This document shows, piece after piece, positions 34,777 to 42,193 of a stretch of 42,193 nucleotides of DNA (within the stretch, counting starts at the first letter, position 1; each line of letters opens with the position of its first letter). The translations under genes and the position numbers were made by a program. This stretch comes from Alphaproteobacteria bacterium (GTDB taxonomy: Bacteria; Pseudomonadota; Alphaproteobacteria; Ferrovibrionales; Ferrovibrionaceae), in NCBI GenBank assembly GCA_018336035.1, contig JAGXRD010000036.1:1-42193 (forward strand), given 5' to 3'. Below the pieces are notes generated by a model, which worked only from the letters and a program-made list of their open reading frames with translations, had not been told where the DNA came from and did not search any database.

Positions 34777-35211
34777 TCAGCCCCCGAGATTGGCAATGGT
34801 TTCGCCCGGCACTTCGCGCGACAGGCCGCGGAACAGTGCCACGGTCTGCCCGGCTTCATCCCGCACCGTCATGTCATAGACGCTGCTGCGGCCGGCTGTC
34901 TCGCGCAGTTCGGCGGTGGCCGTCAGAACCGTGCCGACGGCGACGGGCTTCAGATAGGTGATGTCGCAGTGCTGCGCCACGGCGTTGCGGTTGAAGCTGT
35001 TGCAGGCATAGCCGAAGGCGGAATCCGCCAGGGTGAAAATCATGCCGCCATGGCAGGTGCCATGGCTGTTGACCATGTCGGGCTGCACTTTCATCCGCAG
35101 TACGCAGCGGCCCGGCCCCATCTCGATCAGCGCGATACCGAGCTTGCGCGCGGCCAGATCGCGTTCGGCGGCGACCTTGCCAATATGATCGGCGATGTCC
35201 TGCGGCGTCAT
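34777..35211 (-). CDS. paaI: Hydroxyphenylacetyl-CoA thioesterase PaaI
   Basis: A 144-residue hotdog-fold thioesterase. The active-site motif NSHGTCHGGMIFTLADSAFGYACNS (about 48-72) is that of PaaI, which hydrolyses stalled aryl-CoA intermediates of phenylacetate degradation. The start is probably the ATG at 35211, which overlaps the paaG stop as TGATG; a GTG one codon earlier (35214) is also possible. Linked to paaG upstream and a DUF2783 gene downstream. The other paa genes (paaABCDE, paaK, paaZ) are not in the window. Confidence 0.92.
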   Translation of the reverse strand: MTPQDIADHIGKVAAERDLAARKLGIALIEMGPGRCVLRMKVQPDMVNSHGTCHGGMIFTLADSAFGYACNSFNRNAVAQHCDITYLKPVAVGTVLTATAELRETAGRSSVYDMTVRDEAGQTVALFRGLSREVPGETIANLGG

Positions 35212-36002
35212 CACTTGCCGCTGAATTTGGCCGCACGCTTCTGCAGGAAGGCCGTCACGCCTTCGATGAAATCGCGGGTGCGGCCGGCGATCACCTGGCT
35301 TTCACGCTCGGCTTCCAGCTGCGCATCCAGGCCATTGGTGGCCGACTGGCGGATCAGTTTTCTGATTTGCGCCAGACCAACCGTCGGACCATTCGCGAAC
35401 TTCGTCGCCACCTTCATGGCGGCCGGCATCAGTTCGGCATCCTCGACGCATTGCCAGATCAGGCCCCACTCGGCGGCGGTTTCCGCCGGCAGTTTCTCGG
35501 CCAGCATGGTGAGGCCGAGCGCGCGCGCGGTGCCGGCGAGGCGCGGCAAAAAGAAGGTACTGCCGGCATCGGGCACCAGGCCGAGATTGCCAAAGGCCTG
35601 CAGGAAGGTGGCGGATTTCGCAGCAATGACGATATCGCCGCAGAGCGCGAGGCTCATGCCGGCGCCGGCGGCCGGACCGTTCACGGCGCAGACCACCGGC
35701 ATGCGGAAGGCGGCCAGCTTGCGGATCACCGGATGGTAGCGGTCGTGCAAAGCCTTGCCGAGATCGGGCATGCCGCCATCGCTGGTGAGATCGCCGGACG
35801 CCAGATCGGCGCCGGAGCAGAAGCCGCGCCCCGCACCCGTGATCAGCAGGCAGCGCATCGACGCATCCTGGTCGATCTCGTCCAGCGCTTTGAGCAACTC
35901 GCTCATCAGTTCGAGGCTGAGGGCATTGAGCCGCTCGGGGCGGTTCAGGGTGACAGTGGCGATGCCATCCGTCTTGTCGACGATGAGGGTCTTCCAGGCC
36001 AT
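35211..36002 (-). CDS. paaG: PaaG-like enoyl-CoA hydratase/isomerase
   Basis: A 263-residue crotonase. Oxyanion-hole segments are GAGRGFCSGADLASGD (about 57-72) and VNGPAAGAGMSLALCGDIVIA. The acidic residue in NLGLVPDAGSTFFLPRL (about 134-150) lies where PaaG uses Asp for ring-1,2-epoxyphenylacetyl-CoA isomerization, and the DAGST form is the PaaG type rather than the EAG form of simple hydratases. GGGAGAG precedes the ATG at 36002. Translation overlaps paaI by one base. PaaG assignment is strong from pattern and from its paaI neighbour, though general crotonase activity cannot be excluded. Confidence 0.87.
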   Translation of the reverse strand: MAWKTLIVDKTDGIATVTLNRPERLNALSLELMSELLKALDEIDQDASMRCLLITGAGRGFCSGADLASGDLTSDGGMPDLGKALHDRYHPVIRKLAAFRMPVVCAVNGPAAGAGMSLALCGDIVIAAKSATFLQAFGNLGLVPDAGSTFFLPRLAGTARALGLTMLAEKLPAETAAEWGLIWQCVEDAELMPAAMKVATKFANGPTVGLAQIRKLIRQSATNGLDAQLEAERESQVIAGRTRDFIEGVTAFLQKRAAKFSGK

Positions 36003-36042
36003 GCGTTTCTCTCCCGTTATGGGATGAACGCTAGCCGATTTG

Positions 36043-37119
36043 TCAGGAGCCGAGAACCGTTTCCGACAGCACCGGCTGTATATCTGATTGGGTGCCTTCC
36101 GCTGCGGCAACCACGCGGTTGCGCCCCTCGCGCTTGGCGCCATAGAGCGCGGCATCGGCGCGCTGCACGAAATGGCTCAGCGCCTCGCCGGTGCGATACT
36201 CGGCCACGCCGGCGGAAATGGTGATGCGGCCGAGCGCCTCGCCCGACTGGCGTTTGACCAGCTTGCGGGTCGCGATGAGCGCGCGGATATTGTCGCCCAG
36301 TTTCACGGCCTGGTCGGCGCGGGTGCGCGGCAGCAGCAGGGCGAATTCCTCGCCGCCGTAACGCGCCGCCAGATCCTGGCCCTTCACATTGTCGCTCAGC
36401 GTGCGCGCGACCAGCTGCAGCACGGTGTCGCCGGTCTGGTGGCCATGGCGGTCGTTGAACAGCTTGAAATGGTCGATGTCGAGCAGCATCAGCGCCAACG
36501 GCTCGCCGCTTTCCTGCGCGGCCTTGGTGAACAGCGTCAGCGTCTGTTCGAAATTCTTGCGGTTGGCCAGGCCAGTGAGCCCGTCCGATAGTGCCTCGCG
36601 CCGCGCCTGTTCGAAATGCTCGCGCAGCTGCTGCACTTCCGCCGTGGTTTCGGCCAGGCGATCTTCCAGCGACTGGTTGCGCTCCTGCATGCTGCGGGTT
36701 TCCTGCAGCATGGCGCCGACCAGCGAACCGAAGGCGGGAGCATGACCCTGCTTGTCGAGGCTGTCGGAGAAATCCTCCAGCTTGTCGCCGTAGGTGCGGG
36801 TCTCCTGTTCGGCGGCGCCGACGAAGCTGCGGAGTTCATCCATCGCTTCCTGCAACTTCTCGGTGGTCTCGCGCGAGGCTCGCAGCATGCGGGCCGGGTT
36901 GAGGTATTCCTCGTAGAGCTGCAGCGTGGTGTCGGGCGTAAACGATGTGCCGCTGGCGAGCAGCGCATCGATGGCGCGGCTCAGCGCCGGATCGCGGCCG
37001 GCATGGTATTCATACCAGATGGTGAAATTGATCGGGGTCGGCGGGATGGAAAACCGCGTCATGCTGGCCACCGCCGCGTGGGCGTATTCAGCCGCCTGAT
37101 GCAGGTCGTCGTGGTACAT
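36043..37119 (-). CDS. GGDEF diguanylate cyclase
   Basis: A 358-residue cytoplasmic protein. Residues about 1-80 are a distinct helical domain (YAHAAVASMTRFSIPPTPINFTIWYEYHAG), 80-175 a long coiled coil, and about 180-340 a GGDEF domain. The active motif is GGEEF (255-259) with metal-binding D214. The product inhibition (I) site position, 5 residues before GGEEF, reads KGQD (246-249) rather than RxxD, so feedback control may be weakened. The start at 37119 (MYHDDLHQAA) leaves out a weaker upstream start at 37158. It makes c-di-GMP. The downstream paaG is 40 nt away on the same strand, but a shared operon is uncertain. Confidence 0.93.
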   Translation of the reverse strand: MYHDDLHQAAEYAHAAVASMTRFSIPPTPINFTIWYEYHAGRDPALSRAIDALLASGTSFTPDTTLQLYEEYLNPARMLRASRETTEKLQEAMDELRSFVGAAEQETRTYGDKLEDFSDSLDKQGHAPAFGSLVGAMLQETRSMQERNQSLEDRLAETTAEVQQLREHFEQARREALSDGLTGLANRKNFEQTLTLFTKAAQESGEPLALMLLDIDHFKLFNDRHGHQTGDTVLQLVARTLSDNVKGQDLAARYGGEEFALLLPRTRADQAVKLGDNIRALIATRKLVKRQSGEALGRITISAGVAEYRTGEALSHFVQRADAALYGAKREGRNRVVAAAEGTQSDIQPVLSETVLGS

Positions 37120-37225
37120 GACCGGGCTCCTCGGCGCCAGCCGTGGTCCCCCGATCACCAGCCTGCGCAGGCGCTACTTTGCGGCGCGCCCGCGAGACTG
37201 TCCACGATTTTACAGATGAAATTCC

Positions 37226-37936
37226 TCAGATGCCGAGATAACGGTGCTGAATATCGGGCGCGGCCTGCAACTCAGCCGAGTTCCCCTGCCAGACCACGCG
37301 GCCTTTCTCGATCACGTAATGCCGGTTGGCCAGCTTGGTCAGCGCGTCGACATTCTTATCCACAACCAGGATCGACTGCCCGGCCTGCTTCAGCCGCTCC
37401 AGGCAATGCCAGATTTCCAAGCGAATCAAAGGCGCCAGGCCTTCGGTCGCCTCGTCCAGGATCAGCAGATGCGGATTGGTCATAAGCGCGCGGCCGACCG
37501 CCAGCATCTGCTGCTCGCCGCCCGAAAGCTGGCTGCCCATATTGCCGGCACGCTCGGCCAGGCGGGGAAACAGTTCGATCACCCGCTCATAGGTCCAGGG
37601 CTGCGCGCTGCCATTGCGATTGGAAGCCGTGGCGATCAGGTTTTCTTTCACCGACAGGTTGGGGAAAATCTGCCGGCCTTCCGGTACCAGGCCGACGCCG
37701 ACCTTGGCGACCCGGTAAGAGGGCAGCCCGCGGATCTCGGCGTCGCGGAAGCGGATATGGCCCCGCGCGGCGGGCGTCAGGCCCATGATCGAGCGGATCG
37801 TGGTGGTCTTGCCCATGCCGTTGCGGCCCATCAGCGTGACCACTTCGCCGGCCTTGATGGCGAGCGACATGCCGAACAGCACCTGGCTGCGGCCGTAGAA
37901 GGTGTCGATGGCGTCGACGGTCAGAAGATCGGTCAT
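37226..37936 (-). CDS. livF: Branched-chain amino acid/amide ABC ATPase LivF
   Basis: A 236-residue ABC ATPase. Walker A is GRNGMGKTT (about 37-45), signature LSGGEQQML, Walker B LLILDEATEGLAP. The GRNGMGKTT form and the short length are typical of LivF. The ATG at 37936 has GGAG 8 nt upstream; GTG at 37945 overlapping the livG stop is an alternative. Last gene of livKHMGF. It contains a single 9-mer TTATCCACA (37356-37364) from the codons of VVDKN, which I do not consider functional. Confidence 0.95.
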   Translation of the reverse strand: MTDLLTVDAIDTFYGRSQVLFGMSLAIKAGEVVTLMGRNGMGKTTTIRSIMGLTPAARGHIRFRDAEIRGLPSYRVAKVGVGLVPEGRQIFPNLSVKENLIATASNRNGSAQPWTYERVIELFPRLAERAGNMGSQLSGGEQQMLAVGRALMTNPHLLILDEATEGLAPLIRLEIWHCLERLKQAGQSILVVDKNVDALTKLANRHYVIEKGRVVWQGNSAELQAAPDIQHRYLGI

Positions 37937-37941
37937 GCTAC

Positions 37942-38697
37942 TCACTCCGCCGCCGCTTCGTCGCCGAGATAGGCCTGCCGCACCTGCGCGTTGCGGCGGA
38001 TCTCGTCGGGCAGACCGGTCGCGATGGCATGGCCATAGACAAGAACAGTAATGCGATCGGCCAGCGCGAAAACGGCGTCCATGTCGTGTTCGATCAAAAG
38101 AATCGTGACACTGCCCTTGATGCCCTGCAGCATCCGCACCATGCGGGCGGAATCCTCCGGGCCCATGCCGGCCATCGGTTCGTCGAGCAGCAGCAGCTTC
38201 GGCTTGGTGGCGAGCGCCATGGCGATTTCGAGCTGGCGATGCTCGCCATGACTCAGCGCGCTGGCGGTGATGTCGGCGCGATGGGCGAGGCCGACCTGTT
38301 CCAGCGCCTGCAGGGCCGGCTCGCGCAGTGACTTGTCCTTGCGGGCAGCGGCCCAGAAGCGGAAGGAATGGCCGTCATGCGCCTGCACGGCCAGCGCAAC
38401 GTTATCCAGCGCGGTGAAGTTCTGGAAAATGGACGTGATCTGGAACGAGCGCGCGATGCCGCTTGCCGAGCGCTGATGTACCGGCATCGCGGTGATGTCC
38501 TGGCCCATGAAATGGATCGTGCCGGCATCGGGACGAAGTTCACCGATCAGCTGGCCGATCATCGTGGTCTTGCCCGCGCCATTGGGGCCGATCACGGCAT
38601 GGATTTCGCCCTGGCGCAGATCGAGCGACAGGTTGTCGGTGGCGGTGAGGCCGCCGAAGCGCTTCACCAGATTGGAAACCTTGAGCACTTCAGTCAT
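37942..38697 (-). CDS. livG: Branched-chain amino acid/amide ABC ATPase LivG
   Basis: A 251-residue ABC ATPase. Walker A GPNGAGKTT (about 37-45), signature LSHGEHRQLEIAMAL, Walker B LLLDEPMAGMGP. It is longer than LivF in the region between Walker A and the signature, and ends with the LivG-type TGLPDEIRRNAQVRQAYLGD, which contacts the permease. The ATG at 38697 overlaps the end of livM by 8 nt, indicating coupled translation. It energizes uptake with LivF. Confidence 0.95.
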   Translation of the reverse strand: MTEVLKVSNLVKRFGGLTATDNLSLDLRQGEIHAVIGPNGAGKTTMIGQLIGELRPDAGTIHFMGQDITAMPVHQRSASGIARSFQITSIFQNFTALDNVALAVQAHDGHSFRFWAAARKDKSLREPALQALEQVGLAHRADITASALSHGEHRQLEIAMALATKPKLLLLDEPMAGMGPEDSARMVRMLQGIKGSVTILLIEHDMDAVFALADRITVLVYGHAIATGLPDEIRRNAQVRQAYLGDEAAAE

Positions 38698-39829
38698 GGC
38701 TGGCGGCTTTCTTACGGTCGACGGCCCACTTCGCCACCCAGACCAGCGCACAGGCGGCAACCAGGATCAGGGTGGGGATCAGCCATTCATCTTCATAGGC
38801 AGTATGGATGCCGTAGAGCAGGAAGAAGGCGGCGCAACCGGCCAGCAGCGTGCCGGCCTGGCCGCGCACCATGGCGCCGTCGATGCCGCCGCGTGCGAAC
38901 AGCACGACCAGGACCAGCAGCGGGCCGAACACGATCTTCCAGTATTCCGTCCAGCTTGAGAGCACCTCTTCCAGCAGCAGGAAGGCGACAGTGCCGAAGA
39001 CCGGCCCGAACAGGCTGCCCATGCCGCCCAGCACGACCATGACGATCAGGTCACCCGAGCGCGACCAGTGCATCATCGCCGGGCTGATGAAGCCGGTGAA
39101 GGTAGCGGTCAGCACGCCGGCCAGGCCGCAGATCATGCCGGCCAGCACAAAGGCGGTGAGCTGGTAGCGATGCACCGGGAAACCGATGGTGGCCATGCGG
39201 CGGTCGTTCGACTTGGCACCCTGCAGCACCATGCCGAAGCGCGAATTCACCGTGCGATGCACGAAGAAGACCGTCGCCAGCAGGATCACCCAGCACAGGT
39301 AATAGAAGGTCGGGCGGTTATCGAGGTTGAGCAGCCCGCCGAAATCCGAGCGCTTCATGATGTTGAGGCCGTCATCGCCGCCGTAAGCGAAGGCGCCGTT
39401 GCCGAGATAGTAGACCAGCTGCGACAGCGCCAGCGTGATCATGATGAAGAAGATGCCCTTGGTGCGCAGCGACAGCAGGCCGATCAGGGCGGCGACAATG
39501 CCGGAGATGAGCACCGCGAGCGGCCACTGGATCCAGGCCGCATGCACGCCATGGAAGGCGAGGATGCCGACGGTATAGCCGCCGACGCCGATATAGGCCG
39601 CATGGCCGAAACTGACCATGCCGCCATAGCCGAGGATCAGGTTCAGGCTGACCGCGGCAATCGCCATGATGACGATGCGGGTGAACAGCGTGAGCAGGAA
39701 CGGGTCCTCGAAGGCGACCGACAGGATCGGGATCAGGCCGAGGAAGCCGAGCAGCACGAGGCCGACGATGAAGCTGAGCCGGGTGGAGTCAGCTGTCGGA
39801 GCGGCAGAGGAATGGGAAGCGGACGACAC
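38690..39829 (-). CDS. livM: Branched-chain amino acid/amide ABC permease LivM
   Basis: A 379-residue inner-membrane permease with about ten hydrophobic segments. The family EAA-like region is GAKSNDRRMATIGFPVHRYQL and the NLILGYGGMVSFGHAAYIGVGGY segment near residue 65 is the LivM signature. A GTG start at 39829 is supported by GAGGAG 8 nt upstream. The N-terminal 20 residues are polar, then TM1. The C-terminal segments after about residue 330 (two added hydrophobic stretches) extend beyond the E. coli length. It forms the pore with LivH. Confidence 0.94.
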   Translation of the reverse strand: MSSASHSSAAPTADSTRLSFIVGLVLLGFLGLIPILSVAFEDPFLLTLFTRIVIMAIAAVSLNLILGYGGMVSFGHAAYIGVGGYTVGILAFHGVHAAWIQWPLAVLISGIVAALIGLLSLRTKGIFFIMITLALSQLVYYLGNGAFAYGGDDGLNIMKRSDFGGLLNLDNRPTFYYLCWVILLATVFFVHRTVNSRFGMVLQGAKSNDRRMATIGFPVHRYQLTAFVLAGMICGLAGVLTATFTGFISPAMMHWSRSGDLIVMVVLGGMGSLFGPVFGTVAFLLLEEVLSSWTEYWKIVFGPLLVLVVLFARGGIDGAMVRGQAGTLLAGCAAFFLLYGIHTAYEDEWLIPTLILVAACALVWVAKWAVDRKKAASHD

Positions 39830-39841
39830 GAACGAAACTCC

Positions 39842-40759
39842 TCAGCGGCCGGGTGCGGGGAACAGGCCGGCGGGGCGAAGCACCAGCACGGCGGCCATCA
39901 GGATGTAGATCAGCATCGACGACAGCGCGGTGGCCAGCGTGCTGGCTTCCGAGGGCGACAGGAAGCTGCCGAGGATGTTGGGCAGGAAGGCGCGGCCCAT
40001 GGTGTCGATGATGCCGATGGCCAGCGCGGCGATGAAGGCACCGGGCAGCGAACCGATGCCGCCGATCACGATGACGACCAGCGCCAGGATCAGGATGTTG
40101 TCGCCCATGCCGATCTGCACGGTGGTGACCGGACCGGCCATCAGGCCGGCGAGCGCGGCCAGCGCCGAACCCAGGCCGAAGACCAGCGTGAACAGCTGCT
40201 TGATGTTGACGCCGAGCGCGCCGACCATTTCGCGGTTCGATGCGCCGGCGCGGATCAGCATGCCGAGCCGCGTACGCTGCACCAGCACATAGAGGAAGGC
40301 GGCACAGAGCAGACCGACAAGAATGATCAGGAAGCGATAGGACGGATAGGGCAGGCCGGGCAGCACCATGATCTGGCCCTGCAGCCAGTCCGGCGTCTGG
40401 ATGGTCATGCCGCCGGCCCCGAACATCAGGCGGGCGAGTTCGTTGAAGAACAGGATCAGGCCGAAAGTGGCCAGCACCTGATCGAGATGGTCGCGGGTAT
40501 AGAGCGTGCGCAGCGCGATGACTTCGACGGCGATGCCGAGCAGTGCGCCGGCTGGCAGCGCGAGCGCCGCGCCGAGGAAGAAGCTGCCGGTCCATTCGGT
40601 GAAGACGGCGGCGAAATAGGCGCCCATCATGTAGAGCGAACCATGCGCCAGGTTCACCATGTCCATGATGCCGAAGACCAGCGTCAGGCCGGCGGCCAGC
40701 AGGAACAGCAACAGGCCGATCTGCAGGCCGTTCAGGAATTGCTCGAAAATCAGCAGCAT
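39842..40759 (-). CDS. livH: Branched-chain amino acid/amide ABC permease LivH
   Basis: A 305-residue inner-membrane permease with about eight hydrophobic segments. The motif MVNLAHGSLYMMGAYFA near residue 33 and GIGSLPGAFIAALAIGIIDTMGRAF near 240 are diagnostic of LivH. The ATG is at 40759, preceded by a hairpin region separating it from livK. It pairs with LivM as the transport channel. Substrate could be branched-chain amino acids, amides or urea-like compounds; sequence alone does not decide. Confidence 0.94.
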   Translation of the reverse strand: MLLIFEQFLNGLQIGLLLFLLAAGLTLVFGIMDMVNLAHGSLYMMGAYFAAVFTEWTGSFFLGAALALPAGALLGIAVEVIALRTLYTRDHLDQVLATFGLILFFNELARLMFGAGGMTIQTPDWLQGQIMVLPGLPYPSYRFLIILVGLLCAAFLYVLVQRTRLGMLIRAGASNREMVGALGVNIKQLFTLVFGLGSALAALAGLMAGPVTTVQIGMGDNILILALVVIVIGGIGSLPGAFIAALAIGIIDTMGRAFLPNILGSFLSPSEASTLATALSSMLIYILMAAVLVLRPAGLFPAPGR

Positions 40760-40791
40760 GGTGTTAAGGGGCGCTCACTGGTCGAAAGGAT

Positions 40792-40823
40792 GCATCCACC
40801 GCCCCAGTTGAGGCGGCGGATGC
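40792..40823 (-). promoter_or_regulatory. Stable hairpin between livK and livH
   Basis: GCATCC (40792-40797) pairs with GGATGC (40818-40823) and CCGCC (40799-40803) with GGCGG (40812-40816), with one A/C mismatch and an 8-nt loop. There is no U run following it on the minus strand, so it is more likely an mRNA-protecting or attenuating structure than a terminator. It would give more livK message than livHMGF. Confidence 0.6.
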
Positions 40824-40832
40824 GGGGTTCAC

Positions 40833-42023
40833 TTACATCTTGCACTTGGCGGCATGCGGATCCGTATGCGCGGTCAGCACGGTGCTGACGGTGCGCAGGT
40901 CGTATTCGGTATCCGACACCTTGTAGGCTTCCTGCTGGTACACATTCTGGATCGGGAAGTTGTTGTGGCCGAACTTGAACGGGCCACGCACAGAGTCGAA
41001 CTTCGCCGCCTTGAGTGCCGCGCCGACCGCTTTCTTGTCCTTCAGGTTGCCCTTGGTGGCGGCAACGGCCGAGGCAATCAGGTTGGCGGCATCGTAGCTC
41101 TGCGCGCCATAGAAGGCCGGCGTCTCGTTATATTTCTTCTTGTAGTCGGTGACGAATTTCTGGTTGGCGGCATAGGGCAGATCGGTGCCCCAGGTCGAGG
41201 TCAGATAGGTGTCGAGCACCAGATCCTTCTGTAGCTTCAGCGTCACGGCATCGATGGTGAAGGCTGAGTAGACCGGGATGTCCTTCTTCAGGCCGGCCTG
41301 GCTGTATTGCTGGAAGAACTGCACACCGGCGCGGCCGGGGAAGAAGACATAGACGGCCTGCGGCTTGGCGGCACGGATCTTGGAAATCTCGCTGGAGAAG
41401 TCGAGCTGGTCAGGCCACTTGGTCATGTCCTGGCCGATCACCTGGCCCTTATACAGCGACTTCACGCCGTTGGTGCCATCGACACCGGCGGCATAGTTCG
41501 GCGCCACCATGTAGAGCGACTTGATGCCCTTCTGGTTCAGCAATTCGCCGACCGCCATATGGTTCTGGTCGTTCTGCCACGAGGCGGCGAAGAAATACGG
41601 ATTGCAGCCTTCGCCGGCCAGCTGCGAGGGACCGGCATTGGTGCTGATCAGGAAAGTCTCGGCATCCAGCACCGGCTTGTAGGAAGCCAGCAGCACGTTC
41701 GACCAGATATAGCCGGCGACGAAATCGACCTTGTCGCGCTGCAGCAGCTTCTCGGTCTTCTGCTTGCCCACTTCGGGCTTCTGTTCGTCGTCTTCGTAGA
41801 TCACTTCCACCGGCACGCCGCCCATCTTCTTGCCGAGATGGTCGAGCGCCAGGTTGAAGGCATTCTGCATGTCGCGCCCGTAGGCCGCATTGGGTCCGGA
41901 CAGCGTGGTGACGAAGCCGATCTTGATCTTCTTCGCGGCCTGGGCCGCGGCGTCGCCCGCCGCGAATGGCATGGCGATAAGTGCGGTGGAGAGAAGGGCG
42001 AAAGTTTTGAAAACGGAACGCAT
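40833..42023 (-). CDS. livK: ABC transporter substrate-binding protein (LivK-type)
   Basis: A 396-residue periplasmic binding protein of the Leu/Ile/Val-binding (peripla_BP_6) family. The signal peptide is about residues 1-28 with likely cleavage after AQA. The mature protein opens KKIKIGFVTTLSGPNAAYGRD. Later segments NQNHMAVGELLNQKGIKSLY and AQSYDAANLIASAVAATKGNL are typical. I chose the ATG at 42023 (MRSVFKTFALL) with AAGGAG about 9 nt upstream; start codons at 42047 and 42137 would put extra residues before the signal peptide. It leads the operon and its ligand sets the specificity. The closest groups bind branched-chain amino acids, amides or aromatics. Confidence 0.94.
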   Translation of the reverse strand: MRSVFKTFALLSTALIAMPFAAGDAAAQAAKKIKIGFVTTLSGPNAAYGRDMQNAFNLALDHLGKKMGGVPVEVIYEDDEQKPEVGKQKTEKLLQRDKVDFVAGYIWSNVLLASYKPVLDAETFLISTNAGPSQLAGEGCNPYFFAASWQNDQNHMAVGELLNQKGIKSLYMVAPNYAAGVDGTNGVKSLYKGQVIGQDMTKWPDQLDFSSEISKIRAAKPQAVYVFFPGRAGVQFFQQYSQAGLKKDIPVYSAFTIDAVTLKLQKDLVLDTYLTSTWGTDLPYAANQKFVTDYKKKYNETPAFYGAQSYDAANLIASAVAATKGNLKDKKAVGAALKAAKFDSVRGPFKFGHNNFPIQNVYQQEAYKVSDTEYDLRTVSTVLTAHTDPHAAKCKM

Positions 42024-42057
42024 CGTTCGTGTCTCCTTCAGTGACATGCCAGCTGCA

Positions 42058-42156
42058 CGGCGCACCGGATGGTGCGCCGCAATACGCAGTTTTTTATGCA
42101 AGCCCTTGGGAGTCCCCCGTTGAGATATTTTAAGCATGAAATACTTAGCGAGGCAA
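42058..42156 (-). promoter_or_regulatory. Candidate livK promoter and leader hairpin
   Basis: On the minus strand TTGCCT (42156-42151), an 18-bp spacer and TAAAAT (42132-42127, five of six matches) form a plausible sigma-70 promoter. The transcript would start near 42120 and carry a leader of about 97 nt. That leader has a perfect 9-bp hairpin, CGGCGCACC/GGTGCGCCG with loop ATCC (GGAT on the plus strand), at 42058-42079, some 35 nt before the livK start. The hairpin could stabilize or regulate the message. Confidence 0.5.
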
Positions 42157-42193
42157 TCGAAGTGTGACGCGTTCAGTCCAGATATGGATGGGG

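Noticed and set aside
37356-37364. Single TTATCCACA 9-mer
   Set aside because: It lies within livF, where it arises from the codons of VVDKN. It is solitary and not in a dyad, so I do not treat it as a functional DnaA site.
39068-40888. Long open frame on the plus strand opposite livM and livH
   Set aside because: It has a low-complexity Asp/Gln/Arg/His-rich product, no recognisable domain, and lies wholly antisense to well-supported permease genes. High-GC DNA gives such frames by codon-position bias. The same reasoning removes the long frames at 4287-5570 (opposite glnE), 17618-18919 (opposite tyrS) and 28814-29680 (opposite the dehydratase).
42058-42095. Plus-strand intrinsic terminator from the livK leader hairpin
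   Set aside because: A T run (42090-42095) does follow the stem on the plus strand, but 11 nt away, and no plus-strand gene ends here. A leader hairpin of livK explains it.

Overview
The window is a high-GC (about 60-65%) stretch of an alphaproteobacterial chromosome. The M23 peptidase/bactofilin pair, the glnE-bcp neighbourhood, the divergent tyrS/anmK pair, a TRAP operon, a TctC-type binding protein, a liv operon and a group III truncated hemoglobin together suggest a metabolically versatile, Rhodospirillales-like organism. The genus cannot be fixed from sequence alone. There are no rRNA, tRNA, CRISPR, transposase or phage structural genes. Forty protein genes are supported.

Layout. 1-2.0 kb (minus): M23 peptidase overlapping a bactofilin, ending in a clean intrinsic terminator. 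2.1-6.2 kb (minus): glnE, a small unknown gene and a bcp-type peroxiredoxin, with overlapping ends. A perfect inverted pair of DnaA-box 9-mers lies downstream of bcp. 6.3-9.5 kb (plus): a large AsmA/YhdP-like envelope protein. 9.5-9.95 kb: a tandem-duplicated palindromic element. 9.95-15.0 kb: a GntR repressor divergent from a TRAP transporter operon that continues into a TIGR04076 protein and an aldo/keto reductase. 15.2-22.1 kb: a chemoreceptor, tyrS, anmK, a 480-residue protein resembling a degenerate GGDEF/EAL protein, and a GNAT. 22.4-24.1 kb: an HTH-like unknown gene with an internal repeat phased to the DNA helix, then an alpha/beta hydrolase. 24.2-27.0 kb (plus): cysteine desulfurase, truncated hemoglobin (preceded by an FNR/FixK-like box), [2Fe-2S] ferredoxin and a TSUP permease. 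27.0-32.3 kb: a GntR repressor and a divergent sugar-acid operon (TctC binding protein, IlvD/Edd dehydratase, SMP-30 lactonase, RraA/HMG-aldolase-like protein). An 18-bp perfect palindrome sits exactly between the -35 and -10 of that operon. 32.7-34.1 kb: ferredoxin-NADP reductase and a TfoX-N protein. 34.1-34.5 kb: a lower-GC orphan gene. 34.6-37.1 kb (minus): paaG-paaI-DUF2783 and a diguanylate cyclase. 37.2-42.0 kb (minus): a complete livKHMGF branched-chain amino acid or amide ABC transporter.

How the genes work together. Two GntR-controlled catabolic units each combine a high-affinity binding protein with enzymes. The sugar-acid operon can be read as a route from lactone to acid to 2-keto-3-deoxy acid to pyruvate plus an aldehyde. 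The cysteine desulfurase/hemoglobin/ferredoxin group suggests iron-sulfur metabolism linked to low oxygen or nitrosative stress. In two transport operons a hairpin follows the binding-protein gene, which fits higher expression of that protein.

A prominent non-genic feature is a family of palindromic intergenic repeats with ends like GTCATCCTCGGG or GTCAYSCCGG, at seven loci. One copy supplies the last codons of the HTH-like gene and one locus is tandemly duplicated. The best candidates for undescribed biology are the HTH-like gene with its approximately 10.5-bp-phased repeat, the degenerate GGDEF/EAL-like protein, and the inverted DnaA boxes.
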